NCBI GenBank assembly: GCA_002788865.1
Contig: PFSC01000160.1
Location: 1 to 15,277, forward strand
DNA: 15,277 nt
Direction: 5' to 3'
DNA from: Candidatus Roizmanbacteria bacterium CG_4_9_14_0_2_um_filter_39_13
GTDB lineage: Bacteria; Patescibacteriota; Microgenomatia; UBA1406; GWC2-37-13
Numbering within the stretch: the stretch's first letter is position 1; each line of letters begins with the position of its first letter. Below the pieces are notes generated by a model, which worked only from the letters and a program-made list of their open reading frames with translations, searched no databases and was not told the DNA's origin. Below, one piece after another: positions 1 to 5,941 of this stretch. Made by a program: the position numbers and the translations under genes.

Positions 1-929
1 TAGGAATCACCGGTTCAATCGCATATGATGAAATCATGAACTTTCCTGGTCAGTTCAAAGACCATTTCCATCCAGAAAAACTTCATCAAATTAATGTATC
101 CTTTGTTGTAGATAAGCTTGCAAAACACCTTGGTGGAACGGCTACAAATATTGCGTTTAACACCTCAATCAGTACGAAATCAAAGGTTTCTGTGTTTGGC
201 GCAATGGGAAAAGATCACATGGATCTTACGAGAATGTTTGACGCAAAAAAAATCGACTACTCAGGGTCAATTATTGACAATAAACTCTATACATCAACTG
301 GAAAAGTGATGACAGATATGTCGGACAATCAAATATGGGGATATTATTATGGTGCAGGAGCAAGGGGCAAAGATATAGATTTTGTCAAATATACAAATGA
401 CAAAACGTTTTTTGTCATTTCTGCAAATCACAAGGATGCATTTTTGCATGTGCAAAATCATTGCATTCAAAATAATCGAGCATATGTGTATGACCCAGGA
501 ATGTCTCTCACCTTTATATCTGATCAAGATCTCGACGAGGGCATTCGGTCTGCGACATTTATAGTAGGAAATGATTATGAGGTTGCACAGATTGAACGTC
601 GTCTTGGCATATCAATCTTGAAAATTATGCATGAAGATTCGGGACTCATCACAACTCTTGGATCAAAAGGAGTGAAGTATCAATCTGGAGAAAACACAGA
701 TATTGTTTCTGGATATGCAGTCGATAAGGTTGTTGATCCAACTGGTGCTGGAGATGCATGGCGAGGAGGATTTATCGGTGGACTTTTGGAAGGAGAGAGC
801 CTAGAAAAATCGCTGAAAATCGGAAATGCCTTGGCAAGTTTTGCGATCCAACAGGTCGGGACGGTAAACCACTCCCCTACTATGGAAGAGGTGCTTTCGC
901 GAGCTGAAACTTTGGAAATTTCTCATTAA
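1..929 (+). CDS. PfkB-family kinase, probable adenosine kinase (5' partial)
   Basis: The reading frame is open from base 3, so the gene begins left of the window and the ATG at 36 is internal. The visible protein starts GITGSIAYDEIMNFPGQF, then has DHF..PEKLHQINVSF and the first PfkB motif region GGTATNIAFN. Near the C-terminus is the second PfkB motif, DPTGAGDAWRGGF (about bases 736-774); its GAGD Asp is the family's catalytic base. The N-terminal pattern GSIAYD-(I/L)M-F-G-F--H--P---H--NVSF is, from memory, that of bacterial adenosine kinases rather than ribokinases or fructokinases. The expected reaction is adenosine + ATP to AMP + ADP in the cytoplasm. The adjacent downstream gene encodes SAH hydrolase, which produces adenosine, and this supports the call. 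Only a few N-terminal residues seem missing. PfkB membership is near certain; the adenosine substrate is inferred. Confidence 0.8.
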   Translation, partial: GITGSIAYDEIMNFPGQFKDHFHPEKLHQINVSFVVDKLAKHLGGTATNIAFNTSISTKSKVSVFGAMGKDHMDLTRMFDAKKIDYSGSIIDNKLYTSTGKVMTDMSDNQIWGYYYGAGARGKDIDFVKYTNDKTFFVISANHKDAFLHVQNHCIQNNRAYVYDPGMSLTFISDQDLDEGIRSATFIVGNDYEVAQIERRLGISILKIMHEDSGLITTLGSKGVKYQSGENTDIVSGYAVDKVVDPTGAGDAWRGGFIGGLLEGESLEKSLKIGNALASFAIQQVGTVNHSPTMEEVLSRAETLEISH

Positions 930-956
930 GCTGTTTGGAAAGTATTTAAACAGCTT
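928..956 (+). terminator. Hairpin overlapping the kinase stop codon
   Basis: AAGCTGTTT (928-936) is perfectly complementary to AAACAGCTT (948-956), giving a 9-bp stem with an 11-nt loop that begins inside the TAA stop. No T-tract follows, so it is a poor intrinsic terminator. It may be an attenuator or an mRNA 3'-end stabiliser. Confidence 0.35.
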
Positions 957-960
957 CATA

Positions 961-1016
961 AGAGCCTGTAATGAAAACTAAATTTAGTGAATGAGTTCAC
1001 TTTTCAAACAGGCTCT
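961..1016 (+). repeat. Imperfect long inverted repeat upstream of ahcY
   Basis: AGAGCCTGT (961-969) pairs with ACAGGCTCT (1008-1016). After a small bulge, TGAAAA (972-977) pairs with TTTTCA (1001-1006), for about 15 bp in total. The loop contains a perfect 12-bp palindrome, ACTAAATTTAGT (977-988). The structure ends 24 nt before the likely ahcY ATG. It could be a terminator-like hairpin, a regulator site or a palindromic repeat. I see no match to the SAH riboswitch consensus. Confidence 0.5.
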
Positions 1017-1040
1017 AAATTATTAATTTCTACATATAGT

Positions 1041-2294
1041 ATGAACTACGATATAAAAAATATTGCACTTGCAACTGATGGAAAAAAGCGGATTGAGTGG
1101 GCCGAAAAAGATATGCCTGTTCTCCGTCTCATTCGCGAACGGTTTAAAAAACAGAAGACTTTGAAAGGTGTGAAACTCTCGGCATGTCTTCATGTCACTT
1201 CTGAGACTGCAAATTTGATGATTGCGCTCAAAGAGGGCGGAGCCGAAGTATATTTGTGTGCAAGTAATCCCCTATCAACAAATGATGCAGTTGCTGCGTC
1301 GCTTGTAAAAGATTTCAAAATTCCCGTATATGCAATCAAAGGTGAAGATAATAAAACCTACTACAAACATCTGAACGCCGTGCTTGACAAACATCCAAAT
1401 CAAACGATGGACGATGGCGCTGACCTTGTGGGAATGCTCCATTCTGATCGTGTGAAGCAACTGACTGAAGTTACGGGATCAACCGAAGAAACGACAACAG
1501 GTGTGATCAGGCTCAAAGCGATGGAAAAAGACAACGCTTTAAAAATTCCGGTGCTTGCTGTAAATGACAATCTCACAAAACATCTTTTTGACAATCGATA
1601 CGGAACCGGCCAGTCAACAATTGACGCTATTATGAGAACAACAAACAAACTTCTTGCTGGAAGTGTATTTGTTGTTTGTGGATATGGATGGTGTGGGCGA
1701 GGTATTGCGATGAGAGCTCGAGGTATGGGTGCACTTGTAATTGTGTGTGAAGTCGATCCAGTCAAAGCGCTCGAGGCTGTGATGGATGGATATCAGGTCA
1801 TGGCGCTTGCCGAGGCCATAAAAAATGCTGATTTTGCTGTTTCAGCAACAGGGAACAAGCATGTGATTGATGAAAAGCACCTGAAGCTTGCAAAAGATGG
1901 TGTGGTTCTTGCACAGTCAGGACATTTTGATGTTGAGATAAATAAAGATGCTTTGAAAAAACTTGCAAAAAAAATAACTCGTGTTCGTCCGATGGTAGAT
2001 GAATATTCTATTGGGTCAAAAAATATATATCTTCTCGGAGAAGGAAGATTGGTAAATCTTGCCGCGGCGGATGGTCACCCTGCATCTGTTATGGATACGA
2101 GTTTCGCAGGTCAGGCACTCGCAGCAGAATATATGTGGAAGAATAAGAAGTCACTCGAGCACAAAGTATATGCGCTTCCTCAAAATATTGACAGTGAGAT
2201 AGCACGGCTTAAACTCAAAAGTCGTGGAATCAAATTTGACACATTAACCAAAGAACAAGTCTCATATCTCAATAGCTGGCATGAAGGAACGTAA
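1041..2294 (+). CDS. ahcY: S-adenosylhomocysteine hydrolase (adenosylhomocysteinase)
   Basis: This NAD-dependent cytosolic enzyme splits S-adenosylhomocysteine to adenosine and homocysteine, relieving product inhibition of methyltransferases. I chose the ATG at 1041 (417 aa). An upstream in-frame GTG at 987 would add 18 residues lying in the inverted repeat, with no family similarity. Visible motifs, numbered from 1041, are CLHVTSETA (49-57), [11 protein letters not shown] (76-86), DDGAD (124-128), TEETTTGV (148-155), [15 protein letters not shown] (174-188) with the catalytic Lys180 and Asp184, the Rossmann loop GYGWCGRG (214-221), GHFDVEI (294-300) and [13 protein letters not shown] (335-347). 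The protein ends shortly after LTKEQVSYL and lacks the KPxxYRY tail of eukaryotic enzymes, so it is the short archaeal/Thermotoga-like type. The preceding kinase gene could consume the adenosine product. No Shine-Dalgarno is visible; TATAGT directly abuts the ATG. Confidence 0.95.
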   Translation: MNYDIKNIALATDGKKRIEWAEKDMPVLRLIRERFKKQKTLKGVKLSACLHVTSETANLMIALKEGGAEVYLCASNPLSTNDAVAASLVKDFKIPVYAIKGEDNKTYYKHLNAVLDKHPNQTMDDGADLVGMLHSDRVKQLTEVTGSTEETTTGVIRLKAMEKDNALKIPVLAVNDNLTKHLFDNRYGTGQSTIDAIMRTTNKLLAGSVFVVCGYGWCGRGIAMRARGMGALVIVCEVDPVKALEAVMDGYQVMALAEAIKNADFAVSATGNKHVIDEKHLKLAKDGVVLAQSGHFDVEINKDALKKLAKKITRVRPMVDEYSIGSKNIYLLGEGRLVNLAAADGHPASVMDTSFAGQALAAEYMWKNKKSLEHKVYALPQNIDSEIARLKLKSRGIKFDTLTKEQVSYLNSWHEGT

Positions 2295-2297
2295 ACT

Positions 2298-2339
2298 AGT
2301 CATCAGTCATTAGTCCCCAGTCGTTAGCCACAAGCAAAT
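2298..2339 (+). repeat. Degenerate 7-bp tandem repeat (AGTCNNN)
   Basis: Directly after the ahcY stop, AGTC recurs at 2298, 2305, 2312 and 2319, followed by AGCC at 2326 and AGCA at 2333, all exactly 7 nt apart. The units read AGTCATC, AGTCATT, AGTCCCC, AGTCGTT, AGCCACA, AGCAAAT. The array runs into the target duplication of the adjacent mobile element. No coding potential is seen. Confidence 0.6.
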
Positions 2340-2346
2340 CAAATTG
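2339..2346 (+). repeat. Left 8-bp target site duplication
   Basis: TCAAATTG here is repeated exactly at 2509-2516, immediately outside both ends of the MITE-like element. This is the classic footprint of a transposase-mediated insertion. Confidence 0.85.
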
Positions 2347-2508
2347 GTAAGAGTTCACGCTCTTTGACAAAACTGTATCATAATATATCAATTATTATTT
2401 TGTGTCATCCCCGACCTGATCGGGGATCCAGATTATTGAAATAGACTGGAGAATGGATTCCCGCCTTCGCGGGAATGACAACGTGTGTCAAGAAGAGTGA
2501 ACTGTTAC
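2347..2508 (+). mobile_element. MITE-like element, copy A (162 bp)
   Basis: The ends are GTAAGAGTTCAC (2347-2358) and GTGAACTGTTAC (2497-2508), inverted repeats matching at 11 of 12 positions. The similarity extends inward to about 23 bp (19 matches) and reaches TTGACA/TGTCAA. A second inverted boundary, TGTCAT/ATGACA (2403-2480), encloses two GC hairpins: CCCCGA with TCGGGG, and ATTCCCGC with GCGGGAAT. There is no ORF. A near-identical copy lies inverted at 14534-14710, and perfect 8-bp target duplications flank this one. Being non-autonomous, it would depend on a transposase encoded elsewhere. A TTGACA (2364-2369) reads towards pyk, but no convincing -10 box is correctly spaced from it. Eight-bp duplications occur in several IS families, so I assign none. 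Confidence 0.85.
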
Positions 2509-2516
2509 TCAAATTG
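2509..2516 (+). repeat. Right 8-bp target site duplication
   Basis: TCAAATTG is identical to 2339-2346 and borders the right terminal inverted repeat of MITE copy A. Confidence 0.85.
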
Positions 2517-2523
2517 GTGACAA

Positions 2524-2552
2524 TTGAATATTTTTAGTTCTGACAGTATAAT
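2524..2552 (+). promoter_or_regulatory. Sigma70-type promoter of pyk
   Basis: TTGAAT (-35, 2524-2529), a 17-bp spacer and a consensus TATAAT (-10, 2547-2552). The predicted transcription start is near 2559, about 4 nt before the ATG at 2563, giving a near-leaderless mRNA. The promoter starts 8 bp beyond the MITE's target duplication, so the insertion sits just upstream of it. Confidence 0.75.
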
Positions 2553-2562
2553 GTTGGTTCAT

Positions 2563-3987
2563 ATGGACAAACTCACAAAGATTGTTGCAACAATTGGCCC
2601 CGCATGTGATTCTGAAGAAAAAATCATCTCTCTCATTCAAAATGGTGTCAATGTATTTCGATTTAACTTCAAACACAACACCATAGACTGGCATGCAGAT
2701 CGAATAAAGCGTGTAAATTCAATTGCGCATAAGCTTGGAGTTCCCATTGGAACGCTCATTGATCTTGCCGGTCCTGAGATTCGGATAATAATGCCTTTTG
2801 ATCAGCTTTCACTGAAGGAAAACGAAGAAATTGTGTTTGGTCTAGCTTTGTATAAAAAAAAGGGCGTAAAAGGACTTTCGATCACGCACCCTGAGATCAT
2901 TGAACATTTAAAACATGGACAAGTTCTTCTGGCTGATGACGGAATGTTTTCATTTGAAGTTGTAAAGAAAGGGAAAGATTATTTCTTGAAATCTCACACT
3001 GACGGGATACTTTTAAATAACAAATCATTAAACATTCCTGGCGCACAGATTCCTTTATCTTCTCTCATCGATCGAGATCTTGAAGGTTTGAAACTTGCAG
3101 CAAAACACGAAGTTGATTTTATTGCACTTTCTTTTGTACGATCGCCTTCCGATATACAAACACTTCGCAAAGAAGCAAAAAAATTTGGCGTTACCGGTCT
3201 GGTAGTATCAAAAATTGAAACACAAAAATCGCTTGATAACATTGACAAAATAATTGATGCAACCGATGGGATTATGGTAGCGCGCGGAGATCTGGGAGTT
3301 GAGATTCCAATTGAACAAGTACCTTTTTATCAAAAAATGATGATTCGAAAGTGTCTCGTAGCAGGTAAATTTGTCATTACTGCAACACAAATGCTACAAT
3401 CAATGATTGCACAACCGATACCAACTCGAGCAGAAGTTTCTGATATCGCAAATGCTATCTATGACCATACCGATGCAATCATGCTCTCAGGAGAGACCGC
3501 CTCGGGTAAATATCCTGAAAAAGCGGTTGATATTATGAGAAAAACTGCATTATTTTACGAGCCAAAGCCAGAGCACGATATTCGAAGTTATGTTCAATAT
3601 TCAGTAAAAGATACCGGCGCAATGATCTGTGATGCGGCATACAATCTGTATCGGCGATATGTTGTAGCGAAACAGCCAATAAGTGGATTTATCGTATTTA
3701 CCAAAACGGGAAATACCGCACGACTTCTCTCGCGATATCGACCTCAGGTGCCAATTTATGCATTTACCCCATCTGTAGAAGTTTGTGAATCTCTTACGAT
3801 AAATTTTGGAATACGACCATATTTATCCGAATTTGATAACAGTCTCCATGCAGAAATGGTAGCAATAAAACAAGCAGTACGAATTCTACAGGATAAAATT
3901 GAACAAAAAGGAAACAGCAAATTCATCGTCGTTCATGGTGATTTGTGGGGACAAGGGAAGGGTGCTACTACAATACGAATAATTTGA
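2563..3987 (+). CDS. pyk: Pyruvate kinase
   Basis: Transfers phosphate from phosphoenolpyruvate to ADP, the last ATP-forming step of glycolysis. The ATG at 2563 (474 aa) is preferred: the longer TTG-initiated frame (2524) and the ATG at 2551 run through the promoter. Motifs, numbered from 2563, are KIVATIGPA at the N-terminus, the barrel segment ALSFVRSPSD (188-197), catalytic SKIE with Lys217 and Glu219, the metal/PEP loop MVARGDLGVEIP (238-249), ITATQML (272-278) and PTRAEVSDIANAI followed by DAIMLSGETASGKYP. The C-terminal allosteric-type domain is complete. Unusually, the common RxNFSHG is RFNFKHN, so the potassium-ligand Ser is Lys37. The common DTKGPEIR is DLAGPEIR, so the ligand Thr is Leu68. 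Asn35, Asp67 and the Glu of GPE are kept. The enzyme may therefore not need potassium (inference). It is transcribed from its own promoter. Confidence 0.95.
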   Translation: MDKLTKIVATIGPACDSEEKIISLIQNGVNVFRFNFKHNTIDWHADRIKRVNSIAHKLGVPIGTLIDLAGPEIRIIMPFDQLSLKENEEIVFGLALYKKKGVKGLSITHPEIIEHLKHGQVLLADDGMFSFEVVKKGKDYFLKSHTDGILLNNKSLNIPGAQIPLSSLIDRDLEGLKLAAKHEVDFIALSFVRSPSDIQTLRKEAKKFGVTGLVVSKIETQKSLDNIDKIIDATDGIMVARGDLGVEIPIEQVPFYQKMMIRKCLVAGKFVITATQMLQSMIAQPIPTRAEVSDIANAIYDHTDAIMLSGETASGKYPEKAVDIMRKTALFYEPKPEHDIRSYVQYSVKDTGAMICDAAYNLYRRYVVAKQPISGFIVFTKTGNTARLLSRYRPQVPIYAFTPSVEVCESLTINFGIRPYLSEFDNSLHAEMVAIKQAVRILQDKIEQKGNSKFIVVHGDLWGQGKGATTIRII

Positions 3988-4033
3988 GACCTGAACACAT
4001 ACCTCCAGACAACTACATCTTGATGAATGCATG

Positions 4034-4039
4034 TATAAT
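4034..4039 (+). promoter_or_regulatory. -10 box of lepA (leaderless-type)
   Basis: A consensus TATAAT lies 5 nt before the lepA ATG at 4045, so the expected start point falls on or next to the A of the start codon. No good -35 is visible at 16-18 bp spacing and no Shine-Dalgarno is present. A leaderless transcript is inferred. Confidence 0.5.
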
Positions 4040-4044
4040 ATCTC

Positions 4045-5919
4045 ATGCAAAGCTCTATCCGTAACTTCGCAATCATAGCTCATGTGGATCATGGCAAGTC
4101 AACGCTTGCAGATCGTCTGATGGAAATGACAAGAACCATCGATAAGAATAGACATGAAGAGCAAATGCTTGATCGAAATCCGATTTCTCGTGAACGGGGA
4201 ATCACCATTAAGCTCGCGCCAGTGAGAATGGAATATAGAATATCGAATATTGAATATCGGGATTCTAAATTCTATATTCCAAATTCTAAATTCATCCTCA
4301 ACTTAATTGACACTCCCGGTCACGTCGACTTTTCATATGAAGTAGATCGAACGCTTGCATGTGTCGAAGGCGCGGTACTTCTTGTTGATGCAACACAAGG
4401 TATTCAAGCGCAGACAATCTCAAATATTTACAAAGCACTTGATAAGAATTTGGTGATCATTCCCGTTGTCAATAAAATTGATATGCCAAATGCAGAAGTC
4501 GAAAAGACTGTAACCGCTCTTTCTGATTTTTTGAGAATAGCACCAGAAGATGTCATCAGAATCTCTGCAAAGACTGGACAAAATGTTGATCAAATACTAT
4601 CTGCAATAATTGAACGGATACCACCACCCCGTCTTCACCCGATTTTATCGGGTTCAGCCACCCCTCCTTATCAGGGAGGGGAGCCGCAAGAAGGTAAAAC
4701 TCTCCTCCTGAGTAAGGAGGAGTCCTCAGCCAACTGGCGGAGGGAGGTGGTTTTTCAGAATCTCAAAGCTCTCATTTTTGATTCATATTTTGATACACAC
4801 AAAGGTGTTATTGCATTTGTCCGAATATTTGAAGGTCAAGCGCGCCGCGGTATGAAGATGAAGCTTGCAGTCGGAAATAGATTATTTGAAACTACAGAAG
4901 TGGGTATTTTCACCCCTGATCTCATTCCTCAAGACATATTGAAAGAAGGAGAGATTGGCTATATTGTCACGAATTTGAAAGACATTCGGGATGTTCGTGT
5001 CGGAGACTCAATCATCGATCAGGGAAAAACAGTCGGAGTACCTGGATATAAAAAGGTGAATCCTGTTGTGTTTGCATCGCTCTTTCCGACAGACAATGGT
5101 GATTATGAAAATCTGATGAAAGCTCTCGAAAAAATATATCTGACAGATTCTTCGTTGGAGTTTACGCCAATGTATAGTCAGGCGCTTGGAGCTGGCTTCC
5201 GTGTGGGCTTCTTGGGACTACTTCACGCAGATGTGATACGAGAGCGTCTGGAGCGCGAATACAACTTGAGCCTCGTTCTGACACCTCCACAGGTCGACTA
5301 TAAGATCGAGGGCGATGTGATCAACGAGCCGATAGTCAAAATCATGATTATCACACCACAAGAATATCTCGGTGGGATCATGCAGCTGTGCGAAGACCAT
5401 CGAGCAAATTTCCTTCACATGGACAACAAAAATCAAGTGACCATCGAATATGATATGCCACTTGTGGAGATGATCTCAGACTTTTTTGACTCACTCAAAT
5501 CAGTAAGTTCGGGATATGCATCTTTCGACTGGGAGCTGCTCCGATATGATGTTGTTGATGCATCCCGACTTTCACTGCTCTTGAACGGAGATGAAATTGA
5601 GGAGTTTTCACAAATCGTTATCGCTGAAAAAGCTCAATATATCGCGATGGATCTCACAAAAAAAATGAAAGATCTTATCCCACGTCAGCAATATGAAGTG
5701 CGTATCCAAGCCCAGTACAAAGGGCGAATCATTGCGTCGGAGCGCTTATCACCATTTCGCAAAGATGTTTTGACCAAAGGTGGAAAAACTGTCGGAGGTG
5801 GAGATGTCAGTCGAAAGCACAAAGTCCTCGAGAAGCAAAAAGAAGGAAAAAAGAAAATGAAAATGGTCGGGAAAGTTGAAGTGCCAAAAGAAGTCTTCAT
5901 GAAGCTTTTTAACAAATAA
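4045..5919 (+). CDS. lepA: Elongation factor 4 (LepA) with two in-frame palindromic insertions
   Basis: Ribosome-associated translational GTPase, homologous to EF-G and proposed to back-translocate or reset stalled ribosomes. The G domain has AHVDHGKST (12-20), RERGITI (49-55), DTPGHVDF (89-96), NKID (143-146) and SAK (174-176). Domain II starts near ALIFDSYFD (242-250). The LepA-specific C-terminus includes GGKTVGGGDVSRKHKVLEKQ and ends with the VEVPKEVFMKLF block. At 624 aa it is longer than the usual roughly 600. Two places explain this: between RGITIK and NLIDTPG the loop is about 10 residues longer than normal (62-84), and after IPPP, where about 9 residues are normal, there are about 46 (196-241). 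Both extra stretches are encoded by palindromic DNA, described separately. Both lie at the ends of G-domain elements where loops are likely surface-exposed, and all GTPase motifs are intact, so the protein is probably functional. Confidence 0.95.
   Translation: MQSSIRNFAIIAHVDHGKSTLADRLMEMTRTIDKNRHEEQMLDRNPISRERGITIKLAPVRMEYRISNIEYRDSKFYIPNSKFILNLIDTPGHVDFSYEVDRTLACVEGAVLLVDATQGIQAQTISNIYKALDKNLVIIPVVNKIDMPNAEVEKTVTALSDFLRIAPEDVIRISAKTGQNVDQILSAIIERIPPPRLHPILSGSATPPYQGGEPQEGKTLLLSKEESSANWRREVVFQNLKALIFDSYFDTHKGVIAFVRIFEGQARRGMKMKLAVGNRLFETTEVGIFTPDLIPQDILKEGEIGYIVTNLKDIRDVRVGDSIIDQGKTVGVPGYKKVNPVVFASLFPTDNGDYENLMKALEKIYLTDSSLEFTPMYSQALGAGFRVGFLGLLHADVIRERLEREYNLSLVLTPPQVDYKIEGDVINEPIVKIMIITPQEYLGGIMQLCEDHRANFLHMDNKNQVTIEYDMPLVEMISDFFDSLKSVSSGYASFDWELLRYDVVDASRLSLLLNGDEIEEFSQIVIAEKAQYIAMDLTKKMKDLIPRQQYEVRIQAQYKGRIIASERLSPFRKDVLTKGGKTVGGGDVSRKHKVLEKQKEGKKKMKMVGKVEVPKEVFMKLFNK
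4229..4281 (+). mobile_element. In-frame palindromic segment 1 within lepA
   Basis: TGGAATATAGAAT (4229-4241) is perfectly complementary to ATTCTATATTCCA (4269-4281), a 13-bp inverted repeat. AT-rich derivatives (gaatatcga, gaatatcgg, attctaaattc) lie in and beside it. The stretch encodes about residues 62-82 (EYRISNIEYRDSKFYIPNSK), in the variable loop just before the DTPG switch motif. Its composition differs from the flanking codons. It resembles a dispersed palindromic repeat domesticated in frame, but whether it is mobile or dispersed elsewhere cannot be judged from one copy. Confidence 0.55.
4620..4751 (+). mobile_element. In-frame palindromic element 2 within lepA
   Basis: Terminal ACCACC (4620-4625) and GGTGGT (4746-4751) bracket three internal hairpins: ACCCGAT/ATCGGGT (4637-4653), CCCCTCC/GGAGGGG (4661-4681) and CTCCTCCT/AGGAGGAG (4702-4722). 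The segment is read through without a stop and adds roughly 37 residues net between the G domain and domain II of LepA. Such C/G-rich stem-loop modules are normally intergenic. Here the element is translated, as known for Rickettsia palindromic elements, though I see no sequence kinship to them. Confidence 0.7.
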
Positions 5920-5931
5920 TGTCAAAAGCTT
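5902..5931. terminator. Weak hairpin at the convergent lepA/surface-protein junction
   Basis: AAGCTTTT (5902-5909) and AAAAGCTT (5924-5931) can form an 8-bp stem across the lepA stop and the 22-bp gap between the convergent genes. No proper T-tract follows on either strand, so termination is only a possibility. Confidence 0.3.
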
Positions 5932-5941
5932 ACAAACATAG

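Noticed and set aside
987..1040. An 18-residue N-terminal extension of AhcY from a GTG start
   Set aside because: The codons lie in an inverted repeat and match nothing in the family; the ATG at 1041 gives the expected N-terminus.
930..1040. SAH riboswitch upstream of ahcY
   Set aside because: Stems are present, but I could not find the conserved core of the known SAH riboswitch, and the window looks unlike lineages known to have it.
2298..2516. CRISPR array
   Set aside because: The repeats are 7-bp tandem units and one MITE; there are no 24-40 bp repeats with regular unique spacers and no cas genes.
2524..2562. A 13-residue N-terminal extension of pyruvate kinase from a TTG start
   Set aside because: This stretch is the -35/-10 promoter, and family members begin just before KIVATIGPA.
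4620..4751. A frameshift or pseudogene in lepA
   Set aside because: The frame stays open and every LepA motif before and after is intact, so it is an in-frame insertion.
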